64,000 nt of DNA, taken from assembly GCF_000282495.1 (NCBI RefSeq), contig NZ_AKJE01000058.1:1-64000 (forward strand), written 5' to 3'. Below are positions 16,946 through 25,584 of the stretch, piece by piece. Position numbers and translations under genes: made by a program. Every line of letters begins with the position of its first letter. Position 1 is the first letter of the stretch. This DNA comes from Pseudomonas sp. GM79 (GTDB taxonomy: Bacteria; Pseudomonadota; Gammaproteobacteria; Pseudomonadales; Pseudomonadaceae). A model generated the notes under the pieces. That model had not been told where the DNA came from. It did not search any database and saw only the letters and a program-made list of their open reading frames with translations.

Positions 16946-19882
16946 ATGCAGGTTCAAAACAGTGCTCAAAACAACGTTGCACCGCTGAACGAGCGGTTTA
17001 CGGTAGTGGTGATTTCCCACAACCGGAACGCGTTCCTGCGGCGTACCTTGCAGTACTACAGCAGCTATCCCTGCACGGTTCTGGTTCTGGATTCGTCCGC
17101 TGAGGGGGACGAGAACATGGCCCGGGACTTCCCGTCGGTCGACTATCGCCACTTGCCTCAATACACCTACAAGGGGCTGCAGGAAAAACTCACCTACGGC
17201 GTCAATCAGGTCACCACGCCTTACATGGTATTTGCCGCCGACGATGACTTCCTGCTGCACCGCGCGCTGACCGAGTCGGTGGCGTTTCTCGAAGCCAATC
17301 CCGACTACGGCTTGTGCCATGGCTACGGGATCATGTACCTGACCCGTGCCACTGAAGTGAACTACTTCCGTCGCGACCGCAAGGTTCATGAAGATTACAA
17401 CTCGGAGCAGGCCGAAGACCGTGTGGTGCGGTTCATGGATAATTTCCTGCCGCCGTTCTATGCAGTCACCCGTACCGACTTGCTGCAACAGTGGTACAGC
17501 CTTCTGCCAGCGGGCACCAGTTTCGAATGGCAGGAAATCGGCCACACTTTCTACTTGTTGGCCTGCGCGAAGGCGCGGATCCTGCCGATTCCGTTCGCCG
17601 TGCGGGAAATGAACTATGGCGCTTCGGACCACAACACCAACGTGTTGACGGTGCTGACTTTCAAAGACGCCAAAAGCGTTGCCGAACGCGAGCAGTTTGC
17701 CCAATTCCTGGCCTCGATCCCGACGCCACTCAGCGACAACAAGGATCCGGCCCGGGTCAAACAAATTGCCCTGGACAGTTTTGCCGCCATGGCCGATTGC
17801 CTGGTCGAAGGCCGCTCTCTCAAAGGCACCATGATTATTCGCTCGGCCTGGCGCGAGGCGGGGGAAGAGCCGATTCGTTCATTCGGCCCGGAGCAGTTCG
17901 TCGAAATGCCGTTCTACAACAAACCGGTGTTCGATCTGCTGACCGAGTTCGAATTCCTGCTGCACGCCATGCCTGCCGGTCGCCTGCAACTTCAGGAGCT
18001 GGAAGGCATCCTGCTCAAGCAGCATGAGTTGATGCGCGTTCACCCCAACGACACCGACCGCACAGTGCGTAGCCGGTTGTGGGAGGCCTTGAGCCTGAAC
18101 GTGTTCAACCGCGCGGTGGTCAAGCGCCTGGCGGAGTCATTGAAAGACAGTGACGAGCAGGAAGAAGGCCTCAAGCTGCAAGCCTGGGCCGAGCGACTGA
18201 ACGCTTTACCGGGTCAGCAAGACCGCCGACTGCTCGAGAACATGCCGTCCGGCCGCTTGCTGAGCTGGCTCGAAGCGCGCAACCCGGATGCCGCGCAGCT
18301 CAAGGCAATCGCTGCACAGTTGGCCAGGCATAATGGCGGTCCTCAGTTCGGCATCCTGTTGCTGGATCTGGATGCCGACATGGTCAAGTTGCAGGCGACC
18401 TTCGACAGCTTGGTCGGTAGCCACTGCAAGGCGTTCAAACTGGTGGTGTTCACTGCCGGTGATTTACCGGCGACCACATCCGTGCGCGACACCGTGCACT
18501 TCGTCAAAGTCACCGCGACCAATTATGTGGAGCGCATCAACCAGATCGTCGCTCAGTCCACCGCCGATTGGCTGTTGCTGGCCGAGGCCGGTGATCAGTT
18601 CACTGCCAGCGGTTTGCTGCGCGCCAGCCTGGAGCTGACCGGTGCCGAGGGTGTACGTGCAGTGGCGATGGACGAGCTTCAGCGTCAGGCCAACGGTGCT
18701 CTGGCGGATGTGTTCCGCCCCGGGGTCAATCTCGACCTGCTGCAAACCGTGCCGTCGCTGATGGCGCGCCACTGGTTGATCCAGCGTGATGTGTTGGCTC
18801 AGGCCAAAGGTTTCTCGACCGAGTACCCCCAGGCCCTGGAATTCGATCTATTGCTGCGCCTGATCGAGGACGGTGGCCTGGCAGGGCTGGCACATCTTGC
18901 TGAACCCTTGCTGATTTGCAATGCCCCGGTAGAAGAGTCCAGCGCTCAGGAACGTCAGGTGCTGACTCGCTCTCTGGCGGCACGGGGGTATCGCGCTCAG
19001 GTCAGCTCGACGCTGCCGCAGACTTACCAGATCGACTATCAACACACTGAGCGGCCGCTGGTGTCGATCATCCTCCAGAGCCAGGACAACCTTGAGTCGC
19101 TGCAACGAGCGCTGGTCAGCGTGCTGCAGCGCACCCGTTATCAACGTCACGAAGTGCTGATTGCCGACAACCACAGCCAGTGCGAAGAGCTGGCGACCTG
19201 GCTGAGCAGCCTTGAAGGCAAGGGCGATCGCCTTCGTGTAATGCGTAGCGGTCAGCGCCTGAGTGCCTCGGCACTGAACAATTTTGCCTGTGCCGAGGCC
19301 AAGGGGAACTACCTGGTGCTGCTGTCGGCGGAATCCGAAGTGGTCAATGCCAATTGGCTTGACGCCATGCTCAACCAGGCTCAGCGTCCGGAAGTCGGCA
19401 TCGTTGGCGCCAAACTGATGGACATTCGTGGTGTCACCACCCAGGCCGGTCTGGTCCTGGGTTTGAATGGCGAGATCGGCTCGGTCTTTGTCGATGAACG
19501 TAAGGACGCCAAGGGCTACATGAACGGCCATCAGGTCGAGCAGAACTGTTCGGCAATATCCGGTGCCTGTCTGATGGTTCGCAAGGACGTGTTCGAAGCG
19601 GTGGGCGGTCTGGACGAGGAACATTTCGACGAAGCTTTTGGCGATATCGACTTGTGCCTGAAAGTCGCCGATGCCGGTTACCTGACTGTCTGGACGCCAC
19701 AAGCACAATTACTGCACCCGGGCCTGCTGCCCGATGCGCCTCAAGCACGCGCCGCTTTGCGCGACAAGTGGCAGGCCCGCTTCAAACACGACTCGGCCTA
19801 CAACCAGAACCTGGCCTTGACCGGCAAGGGCTTTACTCTCAGCGAACCGACCAGCGTGAACTGGGCGCAGTTGCTCGCATAA
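16946..19882 (+). CDS. Large multidomain glycosyltransferase (Fgt2-like, flagellin glycosylation)
   Basis: This 978-residue protein has three GT2-like domains: an N-terminal one at about residues 17-260 (FTVVVISHNRNAFLRRTL, FAADDDFLLHRAL), a middle, less conserved one at about 467-690, and a C-terminal one at about 702-945 (RPLVSIILQSQDN, GDIDLCLKVADAGY). The middle and last domains resemble the second and third domains of the 1190-residue enzyme at 6781-10353, so the two share a module. Size and location resemble Fgt2 of P. syringae, which helps glycosylate flagellin. ATG 16946 has GGGGATAG upstream; GTG 16901 is an in-frame but less likely start. Confidence 0.8.
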   Translation: MQVQNSAQNNVAPLNERFTVVVISHNRNAFLRRTLQYYSSYPCTVLVLDSSAEGDENMARDFPSVDYRHLPQYTYKGLQEKLTYGVNQVTTPYMVFAADDDFLLHRALTESVAFLEANPDYGLCHGYGIMYLTRATEVNYFRRDRKVHEDYNSEQAEDRVVRFMDNFLPPFYAVTRTDLLQQWYSLLPAGTSFEWQEIGHTFYLLACAKARILPIPFAVREMNYGASDHNTNVLTVLTFKDAKSVAEREQFAQFLASIPTPLSDNKDPARVKQIALDSFAAMADCLVEGRSLKGTMIIRSAWREAGEEPIRSFGPEQFVEMPFYNKPVFDLLTEFEFLLHAMPAGRLQLQELEGILLKQHELMRVHPNDTDRTVRSRLWEALSLNVFNRAVVKRLAESLKDSDEQEEGLKLQAWAERLNALPGQQDRRLLENMPSGRLLSWLEARNPDAAQLKAIAAQLARHNGGPQFGILLLDLDADMVKLQATFDSLVGSHCKAFKLVVFTAGDLPATTSVRDTVHFVKVTATNYVERINQIVAQSTADWLLLAEAGDQFTASGLLRASLELTGAEGVRAVAMDELQRQANGALADVFRPGVNLDLLQTVPSLMARHWLIQRDVLAQAKGFSTEYPQALEFDLLLRLIEDGGLAGLAHLAEPLLICNAPVEESSAQERQVLTRSLAARGYRAQVSSTLPQTYQIDYQHTERPLVSIILQSQDNLESLQRALVSVLQRTRYQRHEVLIADNHSQCEELATWLSSLEGKGDRLRVMRSGQRLSASALNNFACAEAKGNYLVLLSAESEVVNANWLDAMLNQAQRPEVGIVGAKLMDIRGVTTQAGLVLGLNGEIGSVFVDERKDAKGYMNGHQVEQNCSAISGACLMVRKDVFEAVGGLDEEHFDEAFGDIDLCLKVADAGYLTVWTPQAQLLHPGLLPDAPQARAALRDKWQARFKHDSAYNQNLALTGKGFTLSEPTSVNWAQLLA

Positions 19883-19912
19883 GCCTGGCTGACAGGTAAA
19901 AGGACTCAAGGC

Positions 19913-20914
19913 ATGTTCAACGGTAAATCGATTTTCATCTCCGGCGGCACCGGCTCGTTCGGGCGCAATTTCATCCGCCGCTTGCTGGAGCAATACCAGC
20001 CCAAGCGGGTGGTGGTGTTCTCCCGCGATGAGCTCAAGCAATACGAGATGCAGCAGACGTTCAACGCGCCGTGCATGCGTTACTTCATTGGTGATGTGCG
20101 CGATGCCGAGCGTTTGCGTCAGGCCATGCGCGGCATCGATTACGTGGTGCATGCCGCGGCCCTCAAGCAAGTGCCAGCGGCGGAATACAACCCCACCGAA
20201 TGCATTCGTACCAACGTCAATGGCGCGGAAAACATCATTGCCGCGGCCATCGACAACGGCGTGAAAAAAGTCGTCGCACTGTCTACCGACAAGGCAGCCA
20301 GCCCGATCAACCTGTACGGCGCGACCAAGCTGCTGTCGGACAAACTGTTCGTGGCGGCCAACAACATTGCTGGCGAACAGCAGACTCGTTTTGCCGTGGT
20401 GCGCTACGGCAACGTGGCTGGCTCGCGGGGTTCGGTGGTGCCGTTCTTCAGCAAGCTGATTGCCGAGGGCGCCAAAGAGCTGCCGATCACCGATGAGCGC
20501 ATGACGCGTTTCTGGATCACCCTCGATCACGGTGTGAAGTTTGTGCTCGACAGCTTCGCCCGCATGCACGGCGGTGAAGTGTTTGTGCCGAAGATCCCGT
20601 CGATTCGCATCGTCGATCTGGCGCTGGGCATGGCTGGACATTTGCCGCACAAAAACGTCGGCATCCGTCCGGGGGAAAAGCTCCATGAACTGATGGTGCC
20701 GCTGGACGACGCGCGCATGACCCTGGAGTTCGATGATCACTACACCATTCAGCCGTCGATTCGCTTCACTAGCGTCGACGTGGATTTTGCCGTCGACAAA
20801 CTGGGCGAGCAGGGCCGGCCGGTGAGCGAAGATTTCGAGTACCGCTCCGACACCAACCCGCACTTCCTGTCGGTCGGCCAGATCGCTGATCTGCACGCGG
20901 AGTTGTCGGCATGA
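19913..20914 (+). CDS. pseB: UDP-N-acetylglucosamine 4,6-dehydratase (inverting) PseB
   Basis: PseB catalyses the first step of pseudaminic acid synthesis, converting UDP-GlcNAc to the 4-keto-6-deoxy-L-altro intermediate. The 333-residue protein has the NAD motif GGTGSFGRNFIRRLL, the AALKQVPAAEYNP block typical of the FlaA1/PseB family, LSTDKAASPINLYGATK with the catalytic YxxxK region, and the GEKLHELMV segment. It is the soluble short form without membrane domains. ATG 19913 is preceded by AAAGGACT. Its 3' end overlaps pseC by four bases. Confidence 0.95.
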   Translation: MFNGKSIFISGGTGSFGRNFIRRLLEQYQPKRVVVFSRDELKQYEMQQTFNAPCMRYFIGDVRDAERLRQAMRGIDYVVHAAALKQVPAAEYNPTECIRTNVNGAENIIAAAIDNGVKKVVALSTDKAASPINLYGATKLLSDKLFVAANNIAGEQQTRFAVVRYGNVAGSRGSVVPFFSKLIAEGAKELPITDERMTRFWITLDHGVKFVLDSFARMHGGEVFVPKIPSIRIVDLALGMAGHLPHKNVGIRPGEKLHELMVPLDDARMTLEFDDHYTIQPSIRFTSVDVDFAVDKLGEQGRPVSEDFEYRSDTNPHFLSVGQIADLHAELSA

Positions 20915-22074
20915 TTCCCTACGGTCGGCAAAGCCTGGATCAGGAAGATATTGACGCGGTGGTTGCCGTGTTGCAGTCCGACTGGCTGACGCAGGGGCCG
21001 ACCATCGAGCGTTTCGAACAGGCCATGGCCGAGCGTTGCCAGGCCGATTTCGCGGTGGCGGTGTGCAATGCCACTGCGGCGTTGCACATTGCCTGCCTCG
21101 CCGCCGGCCTCGGGCCAGGCGATCGATTGTGGACCACGCCGAACACCTTTCTGGCCTCGGCCAACTGCGGGCGTTACTGCGGCGCCGAGGTTGATTTTGT
21201 CGACATCGACCCGCTGACCTGGAACCTCGACGCCTACACTTTGGCGTCGAAGCTTGAAATCGCCGAGCGCGACGGCACGCTGCCGAAAGTGCTGGTGGCG
21301 GTGGCGTTCTCCGGGCAGAGCTGTGATATGCGCATGATCGCCGAACTGGCCGAGCGCTATGGTTTTACGGTGATCGAGGACGCTTCCCACGCGGTCGGCG
21401 CATCTTATGCCGGACGTCCGGTAGGGTGCGGCGATTTTGCGGCGATGACGGTGTTCAGTTTCCACCCGGTGAAGATCATCACCAGCGCCGAAGGCGGCAT
21501 GGTCCTGACCAACCGCCCGGAACTGGCCGAGCGCTTGCAGCGCCTGCGCAGCCACGGCATGACCCGTGCCCCTGCGCAGATGAATGAACCCAGCCACGGT
21601 CCCTGGTACTACCAGCAAGTGGAACTGGGCTTTAATTACCGCATCACCGACCTGCAAGCGGCCCTCGGTCTGTCACAGCTGAACAAGCTCGATGGCTTCA
21701 TCGAGCGTCGTCGTGAACTGGCGGCGCGTTATGAGCGGTTGCTGGCGTACTTGCCGCTGACCTTGCCCAGTGCGCAGCCCGAGGCCGAATCGGCTTGGCA
21801 TTTGTATGTGGTGCGCTTGCAGACCGACCGAATCAACCTCAGCCATCGACAGGTGTTCGAAGGCTTGCGAGCGGCAGGGGTGGGTGTGAACCTGCACTAT
21901 ATTCCTCTGCACTTGCAGCCGTACTATCGCGACCTGGGTTTTGCCGAGGGGGATTTCCCCCAGGCCGAACGTTATTACGCCGAGGCCATCAGCCTGCCGC
22001 TGTTTCCTCTGCTGAGCGATGAACAACAGGATTATGTGGTCGAGCAATTGCGACGACTGATTCTTGAGGCATAG
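20911..22074 (+). CDS. pseC: UDP-4-amino-4,6-dideoxy-N-acetyl-beta-L-altrosamine transaminase PseC
   Basis: PseC is the PLP-dependent aminotransferase that adds the C4 amino group to the PseB product. The 387-residue protein is a DegT/DnrJ/EryC1 family member, with IPYGRQSLDQEDIDAVV at the start, the EDASHAVGASY segment and the Schiff-base lysine in FSFHPVKIITSAEGG. ATG 20911 overlaps the pseB stop by four bases. The stop at 22072-22074 lies inside a 15-base tandem duplication that leads into pseF. Confidence 0.95.
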   Translation: MIPYGRQSLDQEDIDAVVAVLQSDWLTQGPTIERFEQAMAERCQADFAVAVCNATAALHIACLAAGLGPGDRLWTTPNTFLASANCGRYCGAEVDFVDIDPLTWNLDAYTLASKLEIAERDGTLPKVLVAVAFSGQSCDMRMIAELAERYGFTVIEDASHAVGASYAGRPVGCGDFAAMTVFSFHPVKIITSAEGGMVLTNRPELAERLQRLRSHGMTRAPAQMNEPSHGPWYYQQVELGFNYRITDLQAALGLSQLNKLDGFIERRRELAARYERLLAYLPLTLPSAQPEAESAWHLYVVRLQTDRINLSHRQVFEGLRAAGVGVNLHYIPLHLQPYYRDLGFAEGDFPQAERYYAEAISLPLFPLLSDEQQDYVVEQLRRLILEA

Positions 22075-22100
22075 CAACTTGAGGCATAGCAACTTGAGGA
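22063..22100 (+). repeat. 15-base tandem duplication across the pseC stop codon
   Basis: The unit CTTGAGGCATAGCAA occurs at 22063-22077 and again at 22078-22092, followed by a third partial copy, CTTGAGGA, at 22093-22100. The first copy includes the pseC stop TAG. The last partial copy supplies the purine-rich GAGGAG that precedes the TTG start of pseF. Two copies look like a recent slippage event. Confidence 0.85.
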
Positions 22101-22110
22101 GTACCGACTC

Positions 22111-22806
22111 TTGAGCAGTGTTGCGATCATTCCGGCCCGCGGTGGCAGCAAGCGAATCCCGCGCAAGAACCTCAAGCCATTCGATGGCGTGCCGATGATC
22201 GTCCGTTCGATTCGCACGGCGCTGGAGTCGAACCTGTTCGACCAAGTGATCGTCAGCACCGACGATGAAGAGATCGCCGAGGTCGCACGGGCCAATGGGG
22301 CTCAAGTGCCGTTCATGCGGCCCGCGGCGCTGGCCGACGATTTCACAGGGACTGCAGCGGTGATCGTACATGCCTTGCAGCAATTGCCGCCGTTCGACTA
22401 TGCGTGCTGCGTCTACGCGACGGCGCCCCTGTTGCAGGCGCGTTATCTGCGTCAGGGGCATGAGTTGCTGGTGCAGCATCCGGACAAGTCTTTCGCGTTT
22501 TCAGTCGCCGGTTTTGGCTTCCCGGTACAACGGGCCTTGACCCTCGACGAGCAGGGCGCCTTGACCTCGCTCTACCCGGAGTTTCGCGAGATCCGTTCCC
22601 AGGACTTGCCTGAAGCTTTTCAAGATGCCGGGCAGTTCTACTGGGGGCGTAGCGAGGCCTGGTTGCGTGGCGATGTGCTGTTCTCGCCGGCAAGCCTGCC
22701 GGTGATTCTGCCGCGTCATCTGGTGCAGGATATCGACACGCTTGAAGACTGGACGCGTGCCGAATATCTCTATTGCGCCTTGAAGGCTGGGGGTGAGCTG
22801 CAATGA
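22111..22806 (+). CDS. pseF: Pseudaminic acid cytidylyltransferase PseF
   Basis: PseF activates pseudaminic acid with CTP to give CMP-pseudaminic acid. The 231-residue protein has the CMP-sugar synthetase signature VAIIPARGGSKRIPRKNLKPF and the ATAPLLQARYL motif. The reading frame begins at TTG 22111 (encoding fMet-SSVAIIPA), with GAGGAG about nine bases upstream; no in-frame ATG lies close to the conserved N-terminus, so TTG is the natural start. It overlaps the next gene by four bases. Confidence 0.93.
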   Translation: MSSVAIIPARGGSKRIPRKNLKPFDGVPMIVRSIRTALESNLFDQVIVSTDDEEIAEVARANGAQVPFMRPAALADDFTGTAAVIVHALQQLPPFDYACCVYATAPLLQARYLRQGHELLVQHPDKSFAFSVAGFGFPVQRALTLDEQGALTSLYPEFREIRSQDLPEAFQDAGQFYWGRSEAWLRGDVLFSPASLPVILPRHLVQDIDTLEDWTRAEYLYCALKAGGELQ

Positions 22807-24305
22807 GGGTGCTAATCCGCGCTGACGCGTCGCCGACCATTGGCAGCGGCCATATCGCCCGTTGCCTGACCCTGGCCAGGGTGTTACGCAAGCAGGGCAC
22901 GCATGTTGCCTTCGCGTGTCGTCAGTTGCCGGGGCATCGGCTGGACAGTCTGCAGGCTGAGGATTTCGAGATTTTCGCGCTGCCGGAGCGCTATCCCGAT
23001 GAAGACCCACAGCAGGCCATCGAGTCGATGCTGCCGTGGCAGGCGGACATCGCTGCGCTGGGGCAAGCATTGGAAAGTCATCCGGCTTTCGACTGGATCA
23101 TCGTCGACCACTATGGCCTCGATCAGCATTGGCAGACCGCCGCGCGCCGTTGGGCTCCGCGAATCGCGGCGGTGGACGATTTGGCCACTCGGCAATACAG
23201 CGTCGATCTGCTGCTCAATCAAAATCTGTCGGGCACGCCAGAGGCTTATGCCTCACTGCTGACGCCCGATTGCCAGACCCTGCTGGGCCCACGGTTTGCC
23301 CTGCTGCGCGATGAGTTCTGTTGCCCGGCAATCGAGATCAAACCTCGGGCCAGGCGAGTGCTGGTGAATTTCGGCGGCTTCGATGCGGCCATGCAGACCC
23401 ATCACGCGATGTTGGCACTGGCGGACCTCCATGAGCTGGAAGTCGATTTCGTGGCAGGTGCCGACAATCCGGCCTGGGAGCAGATGCAGAGTCTGGTGGA
23501 CTATCGTCCGAACTGGCGCCTGCACAGTTTTGTCAGCGATTTCTACCAGCTGATGACCGAGGCCGACCTGTTCATCGGTGCCGGTGGCGGTACCAGCTGG
23601 GAGCGGGCGGCCATGGGGCTGCCGACGATCTGCATTGCGGTCTCGAATAATCAGCAGGCCAACGGCGAGGTGATGGCGACCTCGGGTGCTCATGTGTTCC
23701 TGGGCAATCGCGACCGGGTCAGCGTCGAGCAGTTGCATCAGACCATCGGTTTTGTCGTGGGCAATCAGGGGATTCGTCAGAGTCTGGCCGAACGCTCGCG
23801 GCAGTTGGTCGATGGCCGTGGGGCGCAGCGGGTGGCGGCAGCGCTGGCGGGGGCGGTGTTGCAGGTTCGTCAGGCCACTCAGGATGATGCGCAATTGTTG
23901 TTCGATGGGCGCAATGCCGAAGCGGTTCGGCGCTGGTCGCTGGACACGCACGTCATTGACTGGCAACGGCATCGGGACTGGCTGGCCGCGAACCTGAGCA
24001 ATCCGCGGCGGTTGCTGTTAATCGCCGAAGCGGATGATGGCCCGGTCGGTGTGCTGCGTTATGACCTCGACGATGCTCGCGCCGAAGTCTCGATTTATCT
24101 GTTCGAAGGCCGATTCGGCCTGGGCTGGGGCAGGGCGCTGCTGGCGCGGGGCGAAGCCTTCGTCACCGCTCATTGGCCGCGACTGGAAGCCATCACCGCT
24201 CAGGTGCTGCCGGCCAATTCGGCATCGCTGAAAGTTTTCCGCGAGGCTGGTTTCACTCAGAGTGCTTGCGCGTTCACGCGCGTATTGAAGGATCCAAAAC
24301 AATGA
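22803..24305 (+). CDS. pseG: Fusion of UDP-sugar hydrolase PseG and N-acetyltransferase PseH
   Basis: This 500-residue protein joins two enzymes of the pathway. Residues about 1-340 are PseG, a GT-B-like hydrolase that removes UDP from the 2,4-diacetamido sugar (RADASPTIGSGHIARCLTLA at the start, GAGGGTSWERAAMGLPTI near 262-280). Residues about 352-497 form a GNAT domain (LQVRQATQDDAQLLFDGRN, then GWGRALLARGEAF and NSASLKVFREAGF) fitting PseH, which acylates the C4 amine. In many bacteria these are separate genes, and no separate pseH is seen here. ATG 22803 overlaps pseF by four bases. Confidence 0.92.
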   Translation: MRVLIRADASPTIGSGHIARCLTLARVLRKQGTHVAFACRQLPGHRLDSLQAEDFEIFALPERYPDEDPQQAIESMLPWQADIAALGQALESHPAFDWIIVDHYGLDQHWQTAARRWAPRIAAVDDLATRQYSVDLLLNQNLSGTPEAYASLLTPDCQTLLGPRFALLRDEFCCPAIEIKPRARRVLVNFGGFDAAMQTHHAMLALADLHELEVDFVAGADNPAWEQMQSLVDYRPNWRLHSFVSDFYQLMTEADLFIGAGGGTSWERAAMGLPTICIAVSNNQQANGEVMATSGAHVFLGNRDRVSVEQLHQTIGFVVGNQGIRQSLAERSRQLVDGRGAQRVAAALAGAVLQVRQATQDDAQLLFDGRNAEAVRRWSLDTHVIDWQRHRDWLAANLSNPRRLLLIAEADDGPVGVLRYDLDDARAEVSIYLFEGRFGLGWGRALLARGEAFVTAHWPRLEAITAQVLPANSASLKVFREAGFTQSACAFTRVLKDPKQ

Positions 24306-25354
24306 CCAGTTTCAAGATCGGCAACCGCTCGATTGGTGCCGATGCGCCGCCGTTCATCATTGCCGAGATGAGCGGCAACCATAACCAGTCGCTGGACGTG
24401 GCGCTGCACATCGTCGAAGCCGCGGCCAAGGCCGGTGCGCACGCCTTGAAGCTGCAAACCTATACTGCCGAGACCATGACGCTGGATCTGTCCGAAGGCG
24501 AGTTCTTCATCAAGGACCCCAACAGCCTGTGGGCCGGTTCTTCACTGTACGCGCTGTACGAGAAGGCCCACACGCCGTGGGAATGGCACGCGCCGATTTT
24601 CGCCCGGGCCAAAGAGCTGGGCATGCTGGCGTTCTCCACACCGTTCGATGACACCGCCGTAGACTTCCTCGAAAGCCTGGACGTGCCCGCCTACAAGATC
24701 GCCAGTTTCGAGAACACCGACCTGCCGTTGATCCGGCGGGTCGCTGCCACCGGCAAGCCGTTGATCATCTCCACAGGCATGGCCAGCATCGCCGAACTCG
24801 ACGAAACCGTGCGTGCCGCCCGTGAGGCCGGTTGCAAGGACCTGGTGTTGCTCAAGTGCACCAGCACGTACCCGGCGACGCCCGCCAACAGCAATGTGCG
24901 CACCATCCCTCATCTGCGGGAGCTGTTTGGCTGTGAAGTCGGTTTGTCCGATCATTCGATGGGCGTTGGAGTGTCCGTCGCCGCGGTAGCGCTGGGGGCG
25001 ACGGTGGTGGAAAAACACTTCACCCTCGACCGTGCCGCCGGTGGCGTGGACGCCAGTTTTTCCCTGGAACCGACTGAACTCGCCAGCCTGGTGATCGAAA
25101 CCGAACGCGCCTGGCAGGCCATGGGTCAGGTGCATTACGGCGTGACCGAGGCCGAGCGCAAATCTCTGGTATACCGACGTTCGCTATACGTCACTCAGGA
25201 CATGGCCGCCGGTGAGCCTTTCACCGTTGCCAATCTGCGGGCCATCCGGCCTGGCCTGGGGCTGGCCCCCAAACACGCTGAAACCCTTCTGGGCCGCCGT
25301 GCGCACCAGCCCATCAAGCGCGGAACACCGCTGGATTGGTCGTTGGTTGAATAA
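24302..25354 (+). CDS. pseI: Pseudaminic acid synthase PseI
   Basis: PseI condenses the PseG product with phosphoenolpyruvate to form pseudaminic acid. The 350-residue protein has an NeuB-type TIM barrel (PPFIIAEMSGNHNQSLDVAL, FSTPFDDTAVDFLE, LLKCTSTYPA, GLSDHSMG) and a C-terminal SAF/antifreeze-like domain (YRRSLYVTQDMAAGEPF, GTPLDWSLV). ATG 24302 overlaps the stop of the pseG-pseH fusion by four bases; the open frame extends upstream to 24173 but only inside that gene. It completes the enzyme set for CMP-pseudaminic acid. Confidence 0.95.
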   Translation: MTSFKIGNRSIGADAPPFIIAEMSGNHNQSLDVALHIVEAAAKAGAHALKLQTYTAETMTLDLSEGEFFIKDPNSLWAGSSLYALYEKAHTPWEWHAPIFARAKELGMLAFSTPFDDTAVDFLESLDVPAYKIASFENTDLPLIRRVAATGKPLIISTGMASIAELDETVRAAREAGCKDLVLLKCTSTYPATPANSNVRTIPHLRELFGCEVGLSDHSMGVGVSVAAVALGATVVEKHFTLDRAAGGVDASFSLEPTELASLVIETERAWQAMGQVHYGVTEAERKSLVYRRSLYVTQDMAAGEPFTVANLRAIRPGLGLAPKHAETLLGRRAHQPIKRGTPLDWSLVE

Positions 25355-25584
25355 CCGCTTGTGCGGCTGATTCGGCAAAATAGCGTGACCTGCGAGTCAT
25401 AACGCGCATCTTCACTGTATTGTATAAAAAGGGGAGATGGCGCCTGGACTGTTTTTAGCCCAGTGATGGCCTTTTATTCTTCCCGCTGTCACCCCCTTGA
25501 GGGCGACGTTTATTCGTTGTTTGTCGGCGCCCCTCGATTCCTTGCGAGCGGTGGTATTGGGCTGTTTATTATTGGGAAGCCGTA

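Noticed and set aside
25355..25584. Promoter for the KAS III gene in the 230-base gap after pseI
   Set aside because: A TATAAA-like box is present near 25421, but no -35 at suitable distance and no correctly spaced sigma-54 or sigma-28 motif was found.
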